DNA from: DAIPJH01 sp036770365
GTDB lineage: Bacteria; Pseudomonadota; Alphaproteobacteria; Rickettsiales; UBA998
Direction: 5' to 3'
Length of the DNA stretch: 64,000 bases
Assembly (NCBI GenBank): GCA_036770365.1
Contig: DAIPJH010000007.1
Span: 72,721-136,720, forward strand
Shown: one piece after another, positions 50,790 to 60,367 of the stretch
How the letters are laid out: the number at the start of each line of letters is the position of its first letter
Position numbering within the stretch: the first letter of the stretch is position 1
Made by a program: the position numbers and the translations under genes
Notes under the pieces: model-generated
The model's database searches: none
The model's input: only the letters and a program-made list of their open reading frames with translations
Told to the model about the DNA's origin: nothing

Positions 50790-53624
50790 TCAGAACTCCT
50801 CCCAACCATCATCCTTACCACCTGCAACGGAAGACGGAGAGGCTGATATTTTTGCCTTCGGCTTAGGGAGATTCTTTGGTGCTGATTTTGGAGAAGACTT
50901 CGCTGGATTCACATGAGCCAACTTCGGCGCAGCGGCAGGACGATAAGAAATATCCGCTCGACCTTGTCCATCGATTTGAAAGAAGCTAATGAGGCGGGTC
51001 AACTCTTCGCCCTTTTGTGCTAACGACACCACCGCGGCGTTGGTTTCCTCTACCAAAGCAGCATTTTGTTGGGTCATCTCATCCATCTGTGAAATTGCCG
51101 TATTGATCTCACCAATCCCTGCGCTTTGTTCTTGTGATGCTACCGCGATCTGCTCGATGATGTCACCCACGCGCATCACAGATTTTACGATCTCTTCTAG
51201 CGATTGCCCAGCACGATTGACAAGCGTTGACCCTGTCAGCACCTGTTCACCGCTTTCTTGAATGAGTGCTTTGATTTCTTTAGATGCCGTCGACGAACGT
51301 CCCGCAAGGGAGCGTACTTCTGATGCGACCACCGCAAAGCCCTTCCCTGCTTCCCCAGCACGCGCTGCTTCTACCGCAGCATTCAAAGCCAGCAAATTGG
51401 TCTGGAAAGCAATCTCATCAATCACACCAATGATATCAGAAATCTTACGTGATGAATGTTCGATCGCACCCATAGCTTTGACCGCGTCCCCCACCACATC
51501 ACCGCCGCGTATAGCAACAGTTTTGGCTTCATCTGCAAGCTTACTTGCTTCACGTGCGTTGCTCGCTGTACCATTAACCGCGGATGTCACTTCCTCCATC
51601 GACGCAGCTGTTTCTTCTAATGATGAAGCCTGAGATTCAGTCCGTGATGCCAAATCATGACTACCTGAAGAAATCTCCGAAGCACCACCATTGACCGCGT
51701 CGGCTGCCTCAATCACTTGCTGCACAGTATCATTCAAACGCTCCATCGTTTCATTGATAGATGTTTGTATTTGAGCAAATGCTCCCTCAAATTGACCATC
51801 CATACGCACGGTCAAATTACCGTGTGATAGCTCTTGCATTGCATCAATTGTCTTTTGAATGGGTGCGCGTATCGTATCCATCAAACGATTCATTGTATTC
51901 GCAAGATAATGATAGAACCCTTCAAACTGGCTTGCATCAATACGCTCATCTAAATCACCCGCACTTGCCGACGTAATCAGACTATTGATACCTTCTTGCG
52001 CTAGTTTCACATTTTGTTCTGCACGTACTTCATCCGTTACGATACGCCATGTTACATACGCGCCATCAAAATTTCCCTCGTCATCTTTGAGCATATCCGC
52101 ATCTAAAGACATCCACTCTGGCCCAAGCGGAAATTTCGCTTTGTGTGGCATTTTCATGGAATTCGCAAGAAGTCCTCGTTGATGGGCGGGATTCTTATGG
52201 AATACGTCAATACACGTCCCCACTAAGTCAGAAACTTTAACAGGCAAGAGATGCTGTAAACGTGTAAGCTCTGAAATTGACGCACTATTAAGATAGGTAA
52301 TCACAAGATCTTTATCGCAAATCATCACGGGTAAGCTTAGATTATTGACCATATATTGCAAACGAGCTGAACGACCACCCAAACTTGCAATGGTTAGCAG
52401 TGATTTCGCCATATCTCCAATCTCATCAGGCCGATTCAAATGAGGAACTTTAACGTTATTTTTACCATCCGCCACTTGCTTAATAACACCCACAATATCA
52501 TCAATTTCTCGTGAGATAAGGCGTGCAATAAAGAACGCAATCCCAATAAGCCCCATCACAATCGCGGCCACCAACAACAGCATATCGTTACGCATTGCAT
52601 GAACAGAAGCAAAAATTTCATTTTGCTCTTGTTCTGCGACCAAAGCAAACCGCGCCCCTTGAAAATCGATATAGTTATAAGCTGCAATGGTCAACGCACC
52701 ATTATCATTCACTCCTTCTTGAATACCCACCTTCCCAGCAAGAGCATCTTTGATATCTTGTTCATGCGCTTTTAATTTTAGGATAGTGGACTCTTTAGAA
52801 AAACGCGAATCATTGCGCGCCAAGCCATCTTGGCCAAATAACATAATCTCGCCGGTCTTACCAAGCCCATCATTTGCTTGCATAATTTCATCGATCTTAC
52901 CAATAGGCATCTGAATTGCCATCACCCCAAGAAGATGATGGTTTGCATCACGCACTGGCACACCAATAAACCCTGCTGGCACATTATTAGACGGTGCATA
53001 AGGGGCAAAATCTTTATATATCGCAGCCTCATCATCGGTTTGTTTAATAGCTTCACGGAACAAATTACCTAGATCCGTGTCTTTCCATTGACCATTAAGT
53101 ACATTGGATGCAAAGTCTAATTCCTTAAATACGGTATAGACCACATCCCCTTCAGCATTGATCAAAAAGATATCATAGTAACCACGTTCTTGTAACAAAC
53201 GACGAAAATAGCCATGATATTTCGCGTGAAGCGCGCTATACGGCGAACCATCGGGAGCAAAATCTAGTTTTTCCTTTTGCCCTAAAGGATTAGGGTTCTC
53301 ATCAATATATTTTTTATGTAAATAATCGACAGGGGTTGCTCCCGTTGCCTTAATCTGCACAAACGCCGCAGAAAAATCATTCAAGGCAGCCCATACCAAT
53401 GGATTCGTTTTTTGCGCATGTAACTCATCTTTTATGCTATTTAAGTACATATTAATTTGATTTTTACGTGCTTCAATCAAGGCCGAGATAGAACGCTCTG
53501 CACCACGACGTAATGCTTTACTCGCATCCACATAGCTTGATATCCCCACGGCAATTCCACAAAGAATTACAGAAGTTCCAATAATAAGCGGCAATTTCAC
53601 CTTAAAACGTAGCTTACCTAACAT
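50790..53624 (-). CDS. Membrane chemoreceptor with Cache and PAS domains
   Basis: A 944-residue methyl-accepting chemotaxis protein. Membrane helix 1 (about 11-30) and helix 2 (about 348-372) flank a large periplasmic double-Cache-like sensor with a LFGQDGLARNDSRF segment. A HAMP domain follows, then a PAS-like domain with VMICDKDLVITYLNSASI, a second HAMP-like region, and a signalling coiled coil with EIAFQTNLLALNAAVEAARA and GEAGKGFAVVASEVR. The C-terminus ends GWEEF, similar to the NWETF pentapeptide that tethers CheR and CheB. The ATG at 53624 has AAGGAG six bases upstream; a longer frame from TTG 53654 is not supported. Confidence 0.95.
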   Translation of the reverse strand: MLGKLRFKVKLPLIIGTSVILCGIAVGISSYVDASKALRRGAERSISALIEARKNQINMYLNSIKDELHAQKTNPLVWAALNDFSAAFVQIKATGATPVDYLHKKYIDENPNPLGQKEKLDFAPDGSPYSALHAKYHGYFRRLLQERGYYDIFLINAEGDVVYTVFKELDFASNVLNGQWKDTDLGNLFREAIKQTDDEAAIYKDFAPYAPSNNVPAGFIGVPVRDANHHLLGVMAIQMPIGKIDEIMQANDGLGKTGEIMLFGQDGLARNDSRFSKESTILKLKAHEQDIKDALAGKVGIQEGVNDNGALTIAAYNYIDFQGARFALVAEQEQNEIFASVHAMRNDMLLLVAAIVMGLIGIAFFIARLISREIDDIVGVIKQVADGKNNVKVPHLNRPDEIGDMAKSLLTIASLGGRSARLQYMVNNLSLPVMICDKDLVITYLNSASISELTRLQHLLPVKVSDLVGTCIDVFHKNPAHQRGLLANSMKMPHKAKFPLGPEWMSLDADMLKDDEGNFDGAYVTWRIVTDEVRAEQNVKLAQEGINSLITSASAGDLDERIDASQFEGFYHYLANTMNRLMDTIRAPIQKTIDAMQELSHGNLTVRMDGQFEGAFAQIQTSINETMERLNDTVQQVIEAADAVNGGASEISSGSHDLASRTESQASSLEETAASMEEVTSAVNGTASNAREASKLADEAKTVAIRGGDVVGDAVKAMGAIEHSSRKISDIIGVIDEIAFQTNLLALNAAVEAARAGEAGKGFAVVASEVRSLAGRSSTASKEIKALIQESGEQVLTGSTLVNRAGQSLEEIVKSVMRVGDIIEQIAVASQEQSAGIGEINTAISQMDEMTQQNAALVEETNAAVVSLAQKGEELTRLISFFQIDGQGRADISYRPAAAPKLAHVNPAKSSPKSAPKNLPKPKAKISASPSSVAGGKDDGWEEF

Positions 53625-53646
53625 AGCATTCTCCTTCATGATTACA

Positions 53647-53664
53647 CACAGCAATTAAGCTGTG
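53647..53664. repeat. Intercistronic hairpin CACAGC-6-GCTGTG
   Basis: A perfect 6-bp stem with a six-base AT loop spans the cheW stop codon and lies just before the receptor start. It may set relative expression or mRNA stability of the large receptor gene. No T-run follows. Confidence 0.45.
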
Positions 53665-54161
53665 ACATGTACAATTTCTTTCAATGTTTGTGCGTCAAAA
53701 AGATGTTCAACATCCAAAATTACAATCATACGTTCTTCCAATGAAATCAATCCATTGACATAACGCTCATCTACATTCAGTTCGACTGAGGGAGGTGGTT
53801 TGATATCCCCCTCATTCGCATCCACAATATCCGATACCGTATCCACAAGAATTCCGATAAGCCTCGTGCTTAAAGCAACAATAATAATCACATTTTTACT
53901 ATCCGCTTGTGTCATTTCTCCAGAAAAGCGCGCACGCAAATCAAAAAGAGGAATGATCGCACCACGAAGGTTCATCACCCCCAACATAAATTTAGGAGTA
54001 TTGGGAATCCGTGTCGCGGGCGCCCACTGACGTATCTCTCGCACCGTCATAATTTCAACACCATATTCTTCACTCCCCACCGTAAAGGTAAGGTACTGCT
54101 CCGACTCAGTTTGTGCTGCTTGCGAAATTAACTGCTCAGGATTCGTTGCTATTGTTGACAT
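53655..54161 (-). CDS. cheW: Chemotaxis coupling protein CheW
   Basis: Scaffold linking receptors to CheA, 168 residues. The core shows YLTFTVGSEEYGVEIMTVREIRQW, RIPNTPKFMLGVMNLRGAIIPLFDLR and GILVDTVSDIVDANEGDIKPPP, the classical CheW pattern. A short N-terminal Gln/Thr-rich extension precedes it. Twelve bases separate it from cheA. Confidence 0.97.
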   Translation of the reverse strand: MSTIATNPEQLISQAAQTESEQYLTFTVGSEEYGVEIMTVREIRQWAPATRIPNTPKFMLGVMNLRGAIIPLFDLRARFSGEMTQADSKNVIIIVALSTRLIGILVDTVSDIVDANEGDIKPPPSVELNVDERYVNGLISLEERMIVILDVEHLFDAQTLKEIVHVTA

Positions 54162-54172
54162 GCTCGTATCTC

Positions 54173-56374
54173 CTACGCTATCTCACTAGATTCATGCATT
54201 TTTTGGTCGCGTATTGACGTCGCTTTCTTGCGGCTAGCCTCTACTCCAATACGGTATAAAGCCGCAGTATCAAGGATCAATGACACCTTTCCATCTCCCA
54301 AAATGGTTGCACCCGATATTCCCTCAACAGGGTCTGTGTTTTGTTCCAAACTCTTAATCACCACCTGTTGCTGACCGATCAATTCATCCACCACAATACC
54401 AAATTTATCTTTGCCACACTCAACCAGCACCACCAACGCTTTCGAGGTTTCTATGATAGAACCACGAATGCCAAACATCTGATACAAATACACCAACGGC
54501 ACAAACTCACCGCGTACGTTCAAGACATCCACCCCTGTTGCGAGTTTGTTAAAAGCAGACTCCTGCGGCTGTAAGGTTTCTATGATATTTGCGATCGGAA
54601 TGATGTATTGCTCACCCCCCGTACGTACCGCCATACCATCCAAAATCGCCAACGTCAGTGGAAGGGAAATAACGAATTTAGAGCCACGCCCAGGGTTATT
54701 ATGCACAGTGACCGTGCCGCCAATCCCCTCGATGTTGCGTCGCACAACATCCATGCCCACACCGCGTCCAGACACATCTGTAACTTCCGCCGCCGTAGAG
54801 AACCCCGGCGCAAAAATAAGATGGTCAATTTCTTCCGGTGTTAACACCTCATCAGGACGAAGCACACCTTTTTCAACAGCAATTTTATACACACGTTCAC
54901 GATTAATACCCGCACCATCATCCTCAATCGTAATTTCGATCCGCCCGCCATGGTTCCCTGCGGAAAGATGAATTACCCCTTCACGATTCTTCCCTACCTC
55001 AGCACGGCGGTCAGGTTTTTCAATCCCATGATCAATGGAATTACGAATCATATGGGTCAATGGATCTGCAAGTGATTCAATGATCGTTTTATCCACCTCG
55101 GTATTCTCACCACTCAGCTCCAAACGCATCTGCTTATCAAGTTTCTTTGATAAATCGCGTACGATGCGTGGCATACGTGAAAAAATAGATTTGACAGGCT
55201 GCATCCGCACTGCCATCACCGCTTCTTGTAGTTCACGCGTATGCTGTGCCAACTCTTCAACACCAAGCAATATATCAGGAAAAGCCTCTTTTGGCATCGC
55301 ACGCGCTTGCAATTGTAGCATGCCTTGCGTGATGACCAGCTCACCTACCATGTTCACCAAGCGATCGACCTTGTCAATGTCCACGCGGATCGAAGACACC
55401 GCGTTCACTGCCTTTGTCTCTTCTCCAATTTCTACAGATTTCGCTCGAGAAGGCATAACCGCAGCAGTAGCTACAGGAGATGATGATGATGATGATTCTT
55501 CCTCATCATCGTCTTCTCCTCCCCCTTCATGCTCAACAGGCTGAGACTGCACAGCATCAGAAAGTGTGGATACCGTCACTGGTGTACCGAAGTCCATACA
55601 GAATCCACCAAGTATATCAATTTCCAAATCACACTCATCCTCAACAAATTCAAACACCTCACGTAAGCGTTTTTCTGAAGCAGCGGAATCCAGATCCAAT
55701 ACCCAATGCAGATATGCAAAATCAGGATTCATATCCCTTAAATCTGGGAGATGATCCATCTGACAACGCACGGTTAACGTCCCAAGCTTTGCCAACTCAC
55801 GAAACAGTAATAAAGGCTCATTTCCTGTCGCAAAAAGTCCTTCATGCGGCTTAAAACGAATGGTATACATGATAATTTCTTCAGAGGTAGGCAATGGTAC
55901 TGACACAGGAGCAACCTTCGCAACGGCAGACTTCGCGGCTTCTTTTTTCTTCACCGCCTGTTTAACAGGCTTGCCGCCATTTTTTTGTGCCTCATTGATC
56001 GCCACGATCTCACTTAACACATCTTCACCATATCCATCTGGCATATTTTCACCAGAACTTGCCGCTTGCACCATCGCTTCTACAACATCACGCCCTCTGA
56101 GTAAGATATCCGTAATTGCTTCATCAACAGGAATTTTTCCTTCACGTAACGCATCCAACAAAAACTCAAACTCATGCGTGAAATGCGCGATTTGCGTCAA
56201 ACCAAACGCACCGGCTCCACCCTTAATTGAATGCACGCAGCGAAAAATAGCATTGAGAAGTTCAACATCATCCTCGCCATGCTCAAGCTCCATGAGCTTT
56301 TCTTCCATGTCTGCCAACAGCTCCAAGCTCTCGGTAACATACGTACCTCTAAACTGTTCAAAATCCAGATCCAT
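54173..56374 (-). CDS. cheA: Chemotaxis histidine kinase CheA
   Basis: A 733-residue kinase that phosphorylates CheY and CheB. An Hpt domain carries the phospho-accepting His48 in RCVHSIKGGAGAFG. A P2-like domain spans about 170-260 (MYTIRFKPHEGLFATGNEPLL). An Asp/Glu/Ser-rich linker near 290 is followed by the P3 dimer helices (VDKVDRLVNMVGELVITQG-like), the HATPase (MIRNSIDHGIE, IEDDGAGI, GRGVGMDVVRRN) and a C-terminal CheW-like domain. ATG 56374 is preferred over GTG 56380. All catalytic motifs are intact. Confidence 0.97.
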   Translation of the reverse strand: MDLDFEQFRGTYVTESLELLADMEEKLMELEHGEDDVELLNAIFRCVHSIKGGAGAFGLTQIAHFTHEFEFLLDALREGKIPVDEAITDILLRGRDVVEAMVQAASSGENMPDGYGEDVLSEIVAINEAQKNGGKPVKQAVKKKEAAKSAVAKVAPVSVPLPTSEEIIMYTIRFKPHEGLFATGNEPLLLFRELAKLGTLTVRCQMDHLPDLRDMNPDFAYLHWVLDLDSAASEKRLREVFEFVEDECDLEIDILGGFCMDFGTPVTVSTLSDAVQSQPVEHEGGGEDDDEEESSSSSSPVATAAVMPSRAKSVEIGEETKAVNAVSSIRVDIDKVDRLVNMVGELVITQGMLQLQARAMPKEAFPDILLGVEELAQHTRELQEAVMAVRMQPVKSIFSRMPRIVRDLSKKLDKQMRLELSGENTEVDKTIIESLADPLTHMIRNSIDHGIEKPDRRAEVGKNREGVIHLSAGNHGGRIEITIEDDGAGINRERVYKIAVEKGVLRPDEVLTPEEIDHLIFAPGFSTAAEVTDVSGRGVGMDVVRRNIEGIGGTVTVHNNPGRGSKFVISLPLTLAILDGMAVRTGGEQYIIPIANIIETLQPQESAFNKLATGVDVLNVRGEFVPLVYLYQMFGIRGSIIETSKALVVLVECGKDKFGIVVDELIGQQQVVIKSLEQNTDPVEGISGATILGDGKVSLILDTAALYRIGVEASRKKATSIRDQKMHESSEIA

Positions 56375-56416
56375 GTTCACTCACTTCGCTTATTTAAAAA
56401 CACCTACGCACACAGG

Positions 56417-56782
56417 TTAGGCACACACGCGCTGAATAACCTGCACCAATTTTTCAGGATTAAAAGGCTTCACAATCCAGCCTGTCGCACCAGCATTTTT
56501 GCCTTCCGCTTTTTTTGTTTCATCACTCTCTGTCGTCAGCATCAAAATAGGAGTAAATTTATATTCTGGCTTGGCGCGCAAATTGCGAATTAAGGTAATT
56601 CCATCCATCACAGGCATGTTCAAGTCAGTAATGATCACATCCACTTTTTGTCCAGCCAACACGCTCAGTGCCTTTTGACCATCCTCTGCTTCCATCACTT
56701 CAAACCCTACATTCTTCAGGGTATAACTCACCATATCACGCATGGTTTTTGAATCGTCTACTGTAAGCGCACGCTTTGCCAT
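56417..56782 (-). CDS. cheY: Chemotaxis response regulator CheY
   Basis: A single receiver domain of 121 residues: acidic pocket TVDDSKTMRD (Asp9, Asp10), phosphorylation site Asp53 in ITDLNMPVMDG, Thr in MLTTESDE and Lys in WIVKPFNPEK. No output domain, so it acts by binding a partner such as the flagellar switch or another signalling protein. No flagellar gene is visible in this window. Confidence 0.96.
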   Translation of the reverse strand: MAKRALTVDDSKTMRDMVSYTLKNVGFEVMEAEDGQKALSVLAGQKVDVIITDLNMPVMDGITLIRNLRAKPEYKFTPILMLTTESDETKKAEGKNAGATGWIVKPFNPEKLVQVIQRVCA

Positions 56783-56785
56783 AAA

Positions 56786-57052
56786 TCACTCCGTAATATT
56801 CAATATTTTTTTAAGCCCTAGACCCTTTGCAGCATCCTTAAACACATCTGAAGGATCTACGATAACCACCCTCTTTCCGTCTTCTTCCGCCTGCATTCTT
56901 AATGAAACCAAAAGCTGAAACACAGGCGTCGTAATACGCTCAACCTCAGCAGCACCAACCTCTATGCTTTCATCATTTTTCAACATATCGAGCAATACAT
57001 CGCGAAGCGGCGCGGCAGCAGAGCGGTCTGAAATTTGTGGCAACTGGAACAT
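56786..57052 (-). CDS. STAS-domain protein of the chemosensory operon
   Basis: An 88-residue STAS-like domain three bases upstream of cheY. The fold is suggested by the strand-helix pattern (IEVGAAEVERITTPVFQLLVSLRMQAEEDGKRVVIVDPS). At the usual phospho-serine position there is Thr41-Thr42 in RITTPVFQLL instead of a D-S-S-G motif. Such MlaB-like or chemotaxis STAS proteins often sit next to cheA/cheY in alphaproteobacteria; the role is not settled. Confidence 0.82.
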   Translation of the reverse strand: MFQLPQISDRSAAAPLRDVLLDMLKNDESIEVGAAEVERITTPVFQLLVSLRMQAEEDGKRVVIVDPSDVFKDAAKGLGLKKILNITE

Positions 57053-57065
57053 AGCTCACCCCTTG

Positions 57066-58190
57066 TTAAAATAGCTCAATATCATCGTCATCCTGCGCAG
57101 CAGCAGATGATGATACATCCCCGCCCGCAACCACGGCAACCGTCCCAGTTTTAAGCGGAGGTAGCTTCACATCATCCGCATACTTCATCAGAGAATTCAC
57201 AAAGTGATTACTAAACTCACTCAACTTAAATCCACGAATGATACTCGAACATAATTCTTCATCCACTGCCCATGTCTGCGCCGAACCAACCTGCCTGATC
57301 GCTGCCGTCTGGAATCCTTTTTGAATATTTTCTATAACCCCCAAAACATCCACAACATTCCCCAAGACCTGTGACAGCCTATCTTCAAATTGAATACTCA
57401 TCACCATCGCTGAAATGGCAGAAGCAGTTTGTCGTGACGACTCAGCCGCCCGACCAAGAACGTCAGAAAGCTCGTTATTTTGCTCTAAAATACTATTCAT
57501 CATCGAATCAATTTGATCACGCACCATGATGTTTTCCGTCATGTCGATCGTCGCCACTTTTTGCAGCGTCAAATGACTATTATTCACACTGGAAACAATA
57601 TCCCCAATTTTCTTTTCCATTTCCTCGGAAAGCTGAGTGATCTGCTGCGACAGCTCTTTCACCTCATCCGCGACGACACTAAAGCCCTTACCAGCTTCAC
57701 CCGCAACCGCCGCCTCGATCGTAGCATTCAATGATAAAAGCTTGGTCTGACGCGTAATCTTACGAATCGCCGTAATAAAGTGACGCACCTCATCCAAACT
57801 ATCACGCGCTGCATCAAACTGCCCTGCCATCGACACAGCAAGCATGGATACTTCTAGGATCTTATCAACCGCACCTTCCAATGTGGTATTGATCGCACCC
57901 AAAGCTTCACCTAACGGGATAGACTTACCATCTACCACCACAACCCCAGCCATCTCGACCACGCGCTGGACATTATCAGCCTGCTCCATAGTAGATGACG
58001 AAAGCCGTGTAAAATCCTCACCTAACTTTCGGACGCTGTCTGACATATTGGCTGAGACTTGTGGTAAAAAATTTTGCATCGATTGCATAGCACTGACCAC
58101 AAGATAGGATTGCGGAAGCCATGCGCGCAAAAACGCACCGACCTGCTTGTCATCCATCTCGTCAATGTTTTTCTCTGCCAAAGCAACCAT
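57066..58190 (-). CDS. Soluble chemoreceptor-like protein
   Basis: A 374-residue cytoplasmic methyl-accepting protein with no membrane segment and no recognisable sensor domain. The signalling region has IRKITRQTKLLSLNATIEAAVAGEAGKGFSVVADEVKELSQQ, a shortened version of the receptor tip. The C-terminus contains MVMSIQFEDRLSQVLGNVVDVL, found in non-canonical receptors of CheA-associated operons, and a flexible acidic end. First gene of the operon, starting at ATG 58190 after AAAGAGG. It could couple CheA to an internal signal. Confidence 0.9.
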   Translation of the reverse strand: MVALAEKNIDEMDDKQVGAFLRAWLPQSYLVVSAMQSMQNFLPQVSANMSDSVRKLGEDFTRLSSSTMEQADNVQRVVEMAGVVVVDGKSIPLGEALGAINTTLEGAVDKILEVSMLAVSMAGQFDAARDSLDEVRHFITAIRKITRQTKLLSLNATIEAAVAGEAGKGFSVVADEVKELSQQITQLSEEMEKKIGDIVSSVNNSHLTLQKVATIDMTENIMVRDQIDSMMNSILEQNNELSDVLGRAAESSRQTASAISAMVMSIQFEDRLSQVLGNVVDVLGVIENIQKGFQTAAIRQVGSAQTWAVDEELCSSIIRGFKLSEFSNHFVNSLMKYADDVKLPPLKTGTVAVVAGGDVSSSAAAQDDDDIELF

Positions 58191-58430
58191 GCACACCACC
58201 TCTTTCGTTTAGCAACTCACATCACACCAATTCAAGATGCATACCAACATGCATTATTCACAAGCATTACAACCTATACATGACACATCATTCATATTAC
58301 TTTTCTTTTACTGTTCATTACAATTGCAAACAGGTTTTCACCTTCCCTTTTTTCAAAGAACGCTGCATCTATGTTACACTTTTGCTAATTATCACGAGAC
58401 ATACGATTTATGCTTGGCAAGGGGCATCAA

Positions 58431-58467
58431 CCCTCCTAAAAGAATAAAAACGTCTTTTTTGGGAGGG
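58431..58467 (+). promoter_or_regulatory. Hairpin sequestering a ribosome binding site
   Basis: CCCTCCTAAAAGA (58431-58443) can pair with TCTTTTTTGGGAGGG (58453-58467) around a nine-base A-rich loop. The right arm contains the GGGAGGG ribosome binding site of the gene starting at 58473. When folded, this would hide the site. A terminator is unlikely because the T-run lies inside the stem. Confidence 0.6.
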
Positions 58468-58472
58468 CTACT

Positions 58473-58901
58473 ATGCTGAAGTTTCAATGTCGTAACCTAC
58501 ACATATTTATAATTGCACTCTCCATTTTTGCATCATCCTTAACGTGTAACACTGTCATGAACGCTGCGCATGCAGCAACACCAGAAAATTTGGGCGGCAG
58601 CGCAGGCGGGGACATACCTCTGGTTGTTGTTCGCTTTAACCAGCCCCGTGTCTTTTTTGAAAAACCATTGCATAATGCCGTCGTAAAAGCATTAAGCAAA
58701 AAGCCTTCTGTGATGTTCGATGTAGTTTCCTTTGTACCACAAGTAGGCAACCAAACGGCATTAAACACATTGGCTGCACAACACACTCAATCTATTGTCA
58801 ACGCGCTACATTCCATGGGTGTTAACCCCAATAATATCACGACCACCGTGCAACCTGATGCCTCACTTGAGGATCATGAAGTGCAGATTTTCATTCATTA
58901 A
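58473..58901 (+). CDS. Secreted hypothetical protein, 142 aa
   Basis: Has a signal peptide (hydrophobic IFIIALSIFASSLTC core with likely cleavage after AAHA near residue 34). The mature part of about 108 residues is alpha/beta, with VVVRFNQPRVFFEKPLHNAVVKAL, FDVVSFVP and a terminal pattern ALHSMGVNPNNITTTVQPDASLEDHEVQIFI. The latter resembles the end of OmpA-like periplasmic domains but key residues are not diagnostic. Very strong ribosome binding site six bases before the ATG, apparently controlled by a hairpin. Next gene trmFO starts two bases after its stop. Confidence 0.75.
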   Translation: MLKFQCRNLHIFIIALSIFASSLTCNTVMNAAHAATPENLGGSAGGDIPLVVVRFNQPRVFFEKPLHNAVVKALSKKPSVMFDVVSFVPQVGNQTALNTLAAQHTQSIVNALHSMGVNPNNITTTVQPDASLEDHEVQIFIH

Positions 58902-58903
58902 TC

Positions 58904-60250
58904 ATGACAGTAACACCACCTCCCTATACACCACATATCACGATCATCGGTGCAGGGCTTGCAGGCAGTGAGGCGGCGTGGCAAGCTGCAGAGGCTGGTA
59001 TTGATATCACCTTAATCGAAATGCGTACGGGTGAAAAACGAACATTTGCCCATCAAACCGATAGCTGCGCAGAACTGGTATGCTCCAATTCTTTCCGCGC
59101 AGACGATCATGAACGTAATGCGGTAGGCTTATTGCATGAGGAAATGCGTCGTTGCGGGTCGCTCATTATGCGTATGGCAGATCTGCATAAAGTCCCTGCT
59201 GGCGGTGCGCTTGCTGTTGATCGAGAAGCTTTTTCTTCCGCCGTCACCGCTGAATTAATGGCACATCCGCGCATTACCATTGAACGCAGAGAAATCTCAC
59301 AGCTTCCTAAAGCCAACGAGGGGCTATGTATTGTTGCTACAGGCCCACTCACCTCCGACGCGCTCGCACAAGACATACAAAACGTCACAGGACAAGACTA
59401 CCTCTCTTTCTTTGACGCAATCGCCCCCATTGTTGCGCGTGACTCAATCAACATGGATATTTGTTGGTTTCAGTCGCGCTATGACAAAGGTGACGGCGCA
59501 GATTACCTGAACTGCCCAATGAACAAAACGCAATATGAAGCTTTTGTCACTGCACTTATTGCAGCAGAAAAAACCGAATTCAAAGAATGGGAAAAGAATA
59601 CGCCCTATTTTGAAGGATGCTTACCTGTTGAAGTCATGGCAGAACGCGGCATTGAAACCTTACGTTTTGGTCCAATGAAGCCTGTAGGATTAACCAACCC
59701 GCACTTGCCTGATGAAAAGCTCTACGCTGTTGTGCAGTTACGCCAAGACAATAAAGCCGCCACGCTCTTTAATATCGTCGGGTTTCAGACCAAAATGAAA
59801 TATGGCGAGCAATCACGGGTCTTTCGTATGATACCGGGATTAGAGGAAGCCGAATTTGTCCGACTTGGAGGCATTCACCGTAATACTTTTATCAAAAGCC
59901 CTCTATTGCTTGATGCATCTGCACGACTCACATCTGCACCGCATCTTCGTTTTGCGGGACAGATCACGGGTGTCGAAGGATATGTAGAAAGCGCAGCATG
60001 TGGATTGCTCTGTGGGCGTTTTTCTTCAGCAGAAGCCAAAGGCGATTCCCCTGCACTCCCTCCACGTACCACCGCCATGGGGTCGCTCCTTGCCCATATC
60101 ACAGGCGAAGCAGAAGCTAAACATTTCCAGCCAATGAACATCAACTTTGGTCTTTTTCCTGCACTTGAAAGTCGTCATAAAAAAATTGACCGTCCGCGTG
60201 CATACACATCCCGCGCACTACAAGACCTTGATGCATGGATAAATTCATAA
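58904..60250 (+). CDS. trmFO: tRNA m5U54 methyltransferase TrmFO
   Basis: Folate- and FAD-dependent enzyme making 5-methyluridine at position 54 of tRNA. The 448-residue protein has the FAD loop IIGAGLAGSEAAWQAAEAG, LIEMR, CSNSFRADDHERNAVGLLHEEMRR, PAGGALAVDR and the late FAGQITGVEGYVESAACGLLCGR motif. Full length and intact. Found in most alphaproteobacteria in place of SAM-dependent TrmA. Confidence 0.97.
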   Translation: MTVTPPPYTPHITIIGAGLAGSEAAWQAAEAGIDITLIEMRTGEKRTFAHQTDSCAELVCSNSFRADDHERNAVGLLHEEMRRCGSLIMRMADLHKVPAGGALAVDREAFSSAVTAELMAHPRITIERREISQLPKANEGLCIVATGPLTSDALAQDIQNVTGQDYLSFFDAIAPIVARDSINMDICWFQSRYDKGDGADYLNCPMNKTQYEAFVTALIAAEKTEFKEWEKNTPYFEGCLPVEVMAERGIETLRFGPMKPVGLTNPHLPDEKLYAVVQLRQDNKAATLFNIVGFQTKMKYGEQSRVFRMIPGLEEAEFVRLGGIHRNTFIKSPLLLDASARLTSAPHLRFAGQITGVEGYVESAACGLLCGRFSSAEAKGDSPALPPRTTAMGSLLAHITGEAEAKHFQPMNINFGLFPALESRHKKIDRPRAYTSRALQDLDAWINS

Positions 60251-60367
60251 AAGCTTCATACTTGCTCTCCGAAAATGATCTATAATGACCCTTTGACGCT
60301 TTTAATTTGTAATTTTCTATTTTTGGGAAATCGTGAAGTTAACGTGCTATAAGATCATAAGATTATG

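Noticed and set aside
54341..55854. Several plus-strand open frames opposite cheA
   Set aside because: They are antisense shadows of cheA, lack ribosome binding sites and show low-complexity Ser/Thr content.
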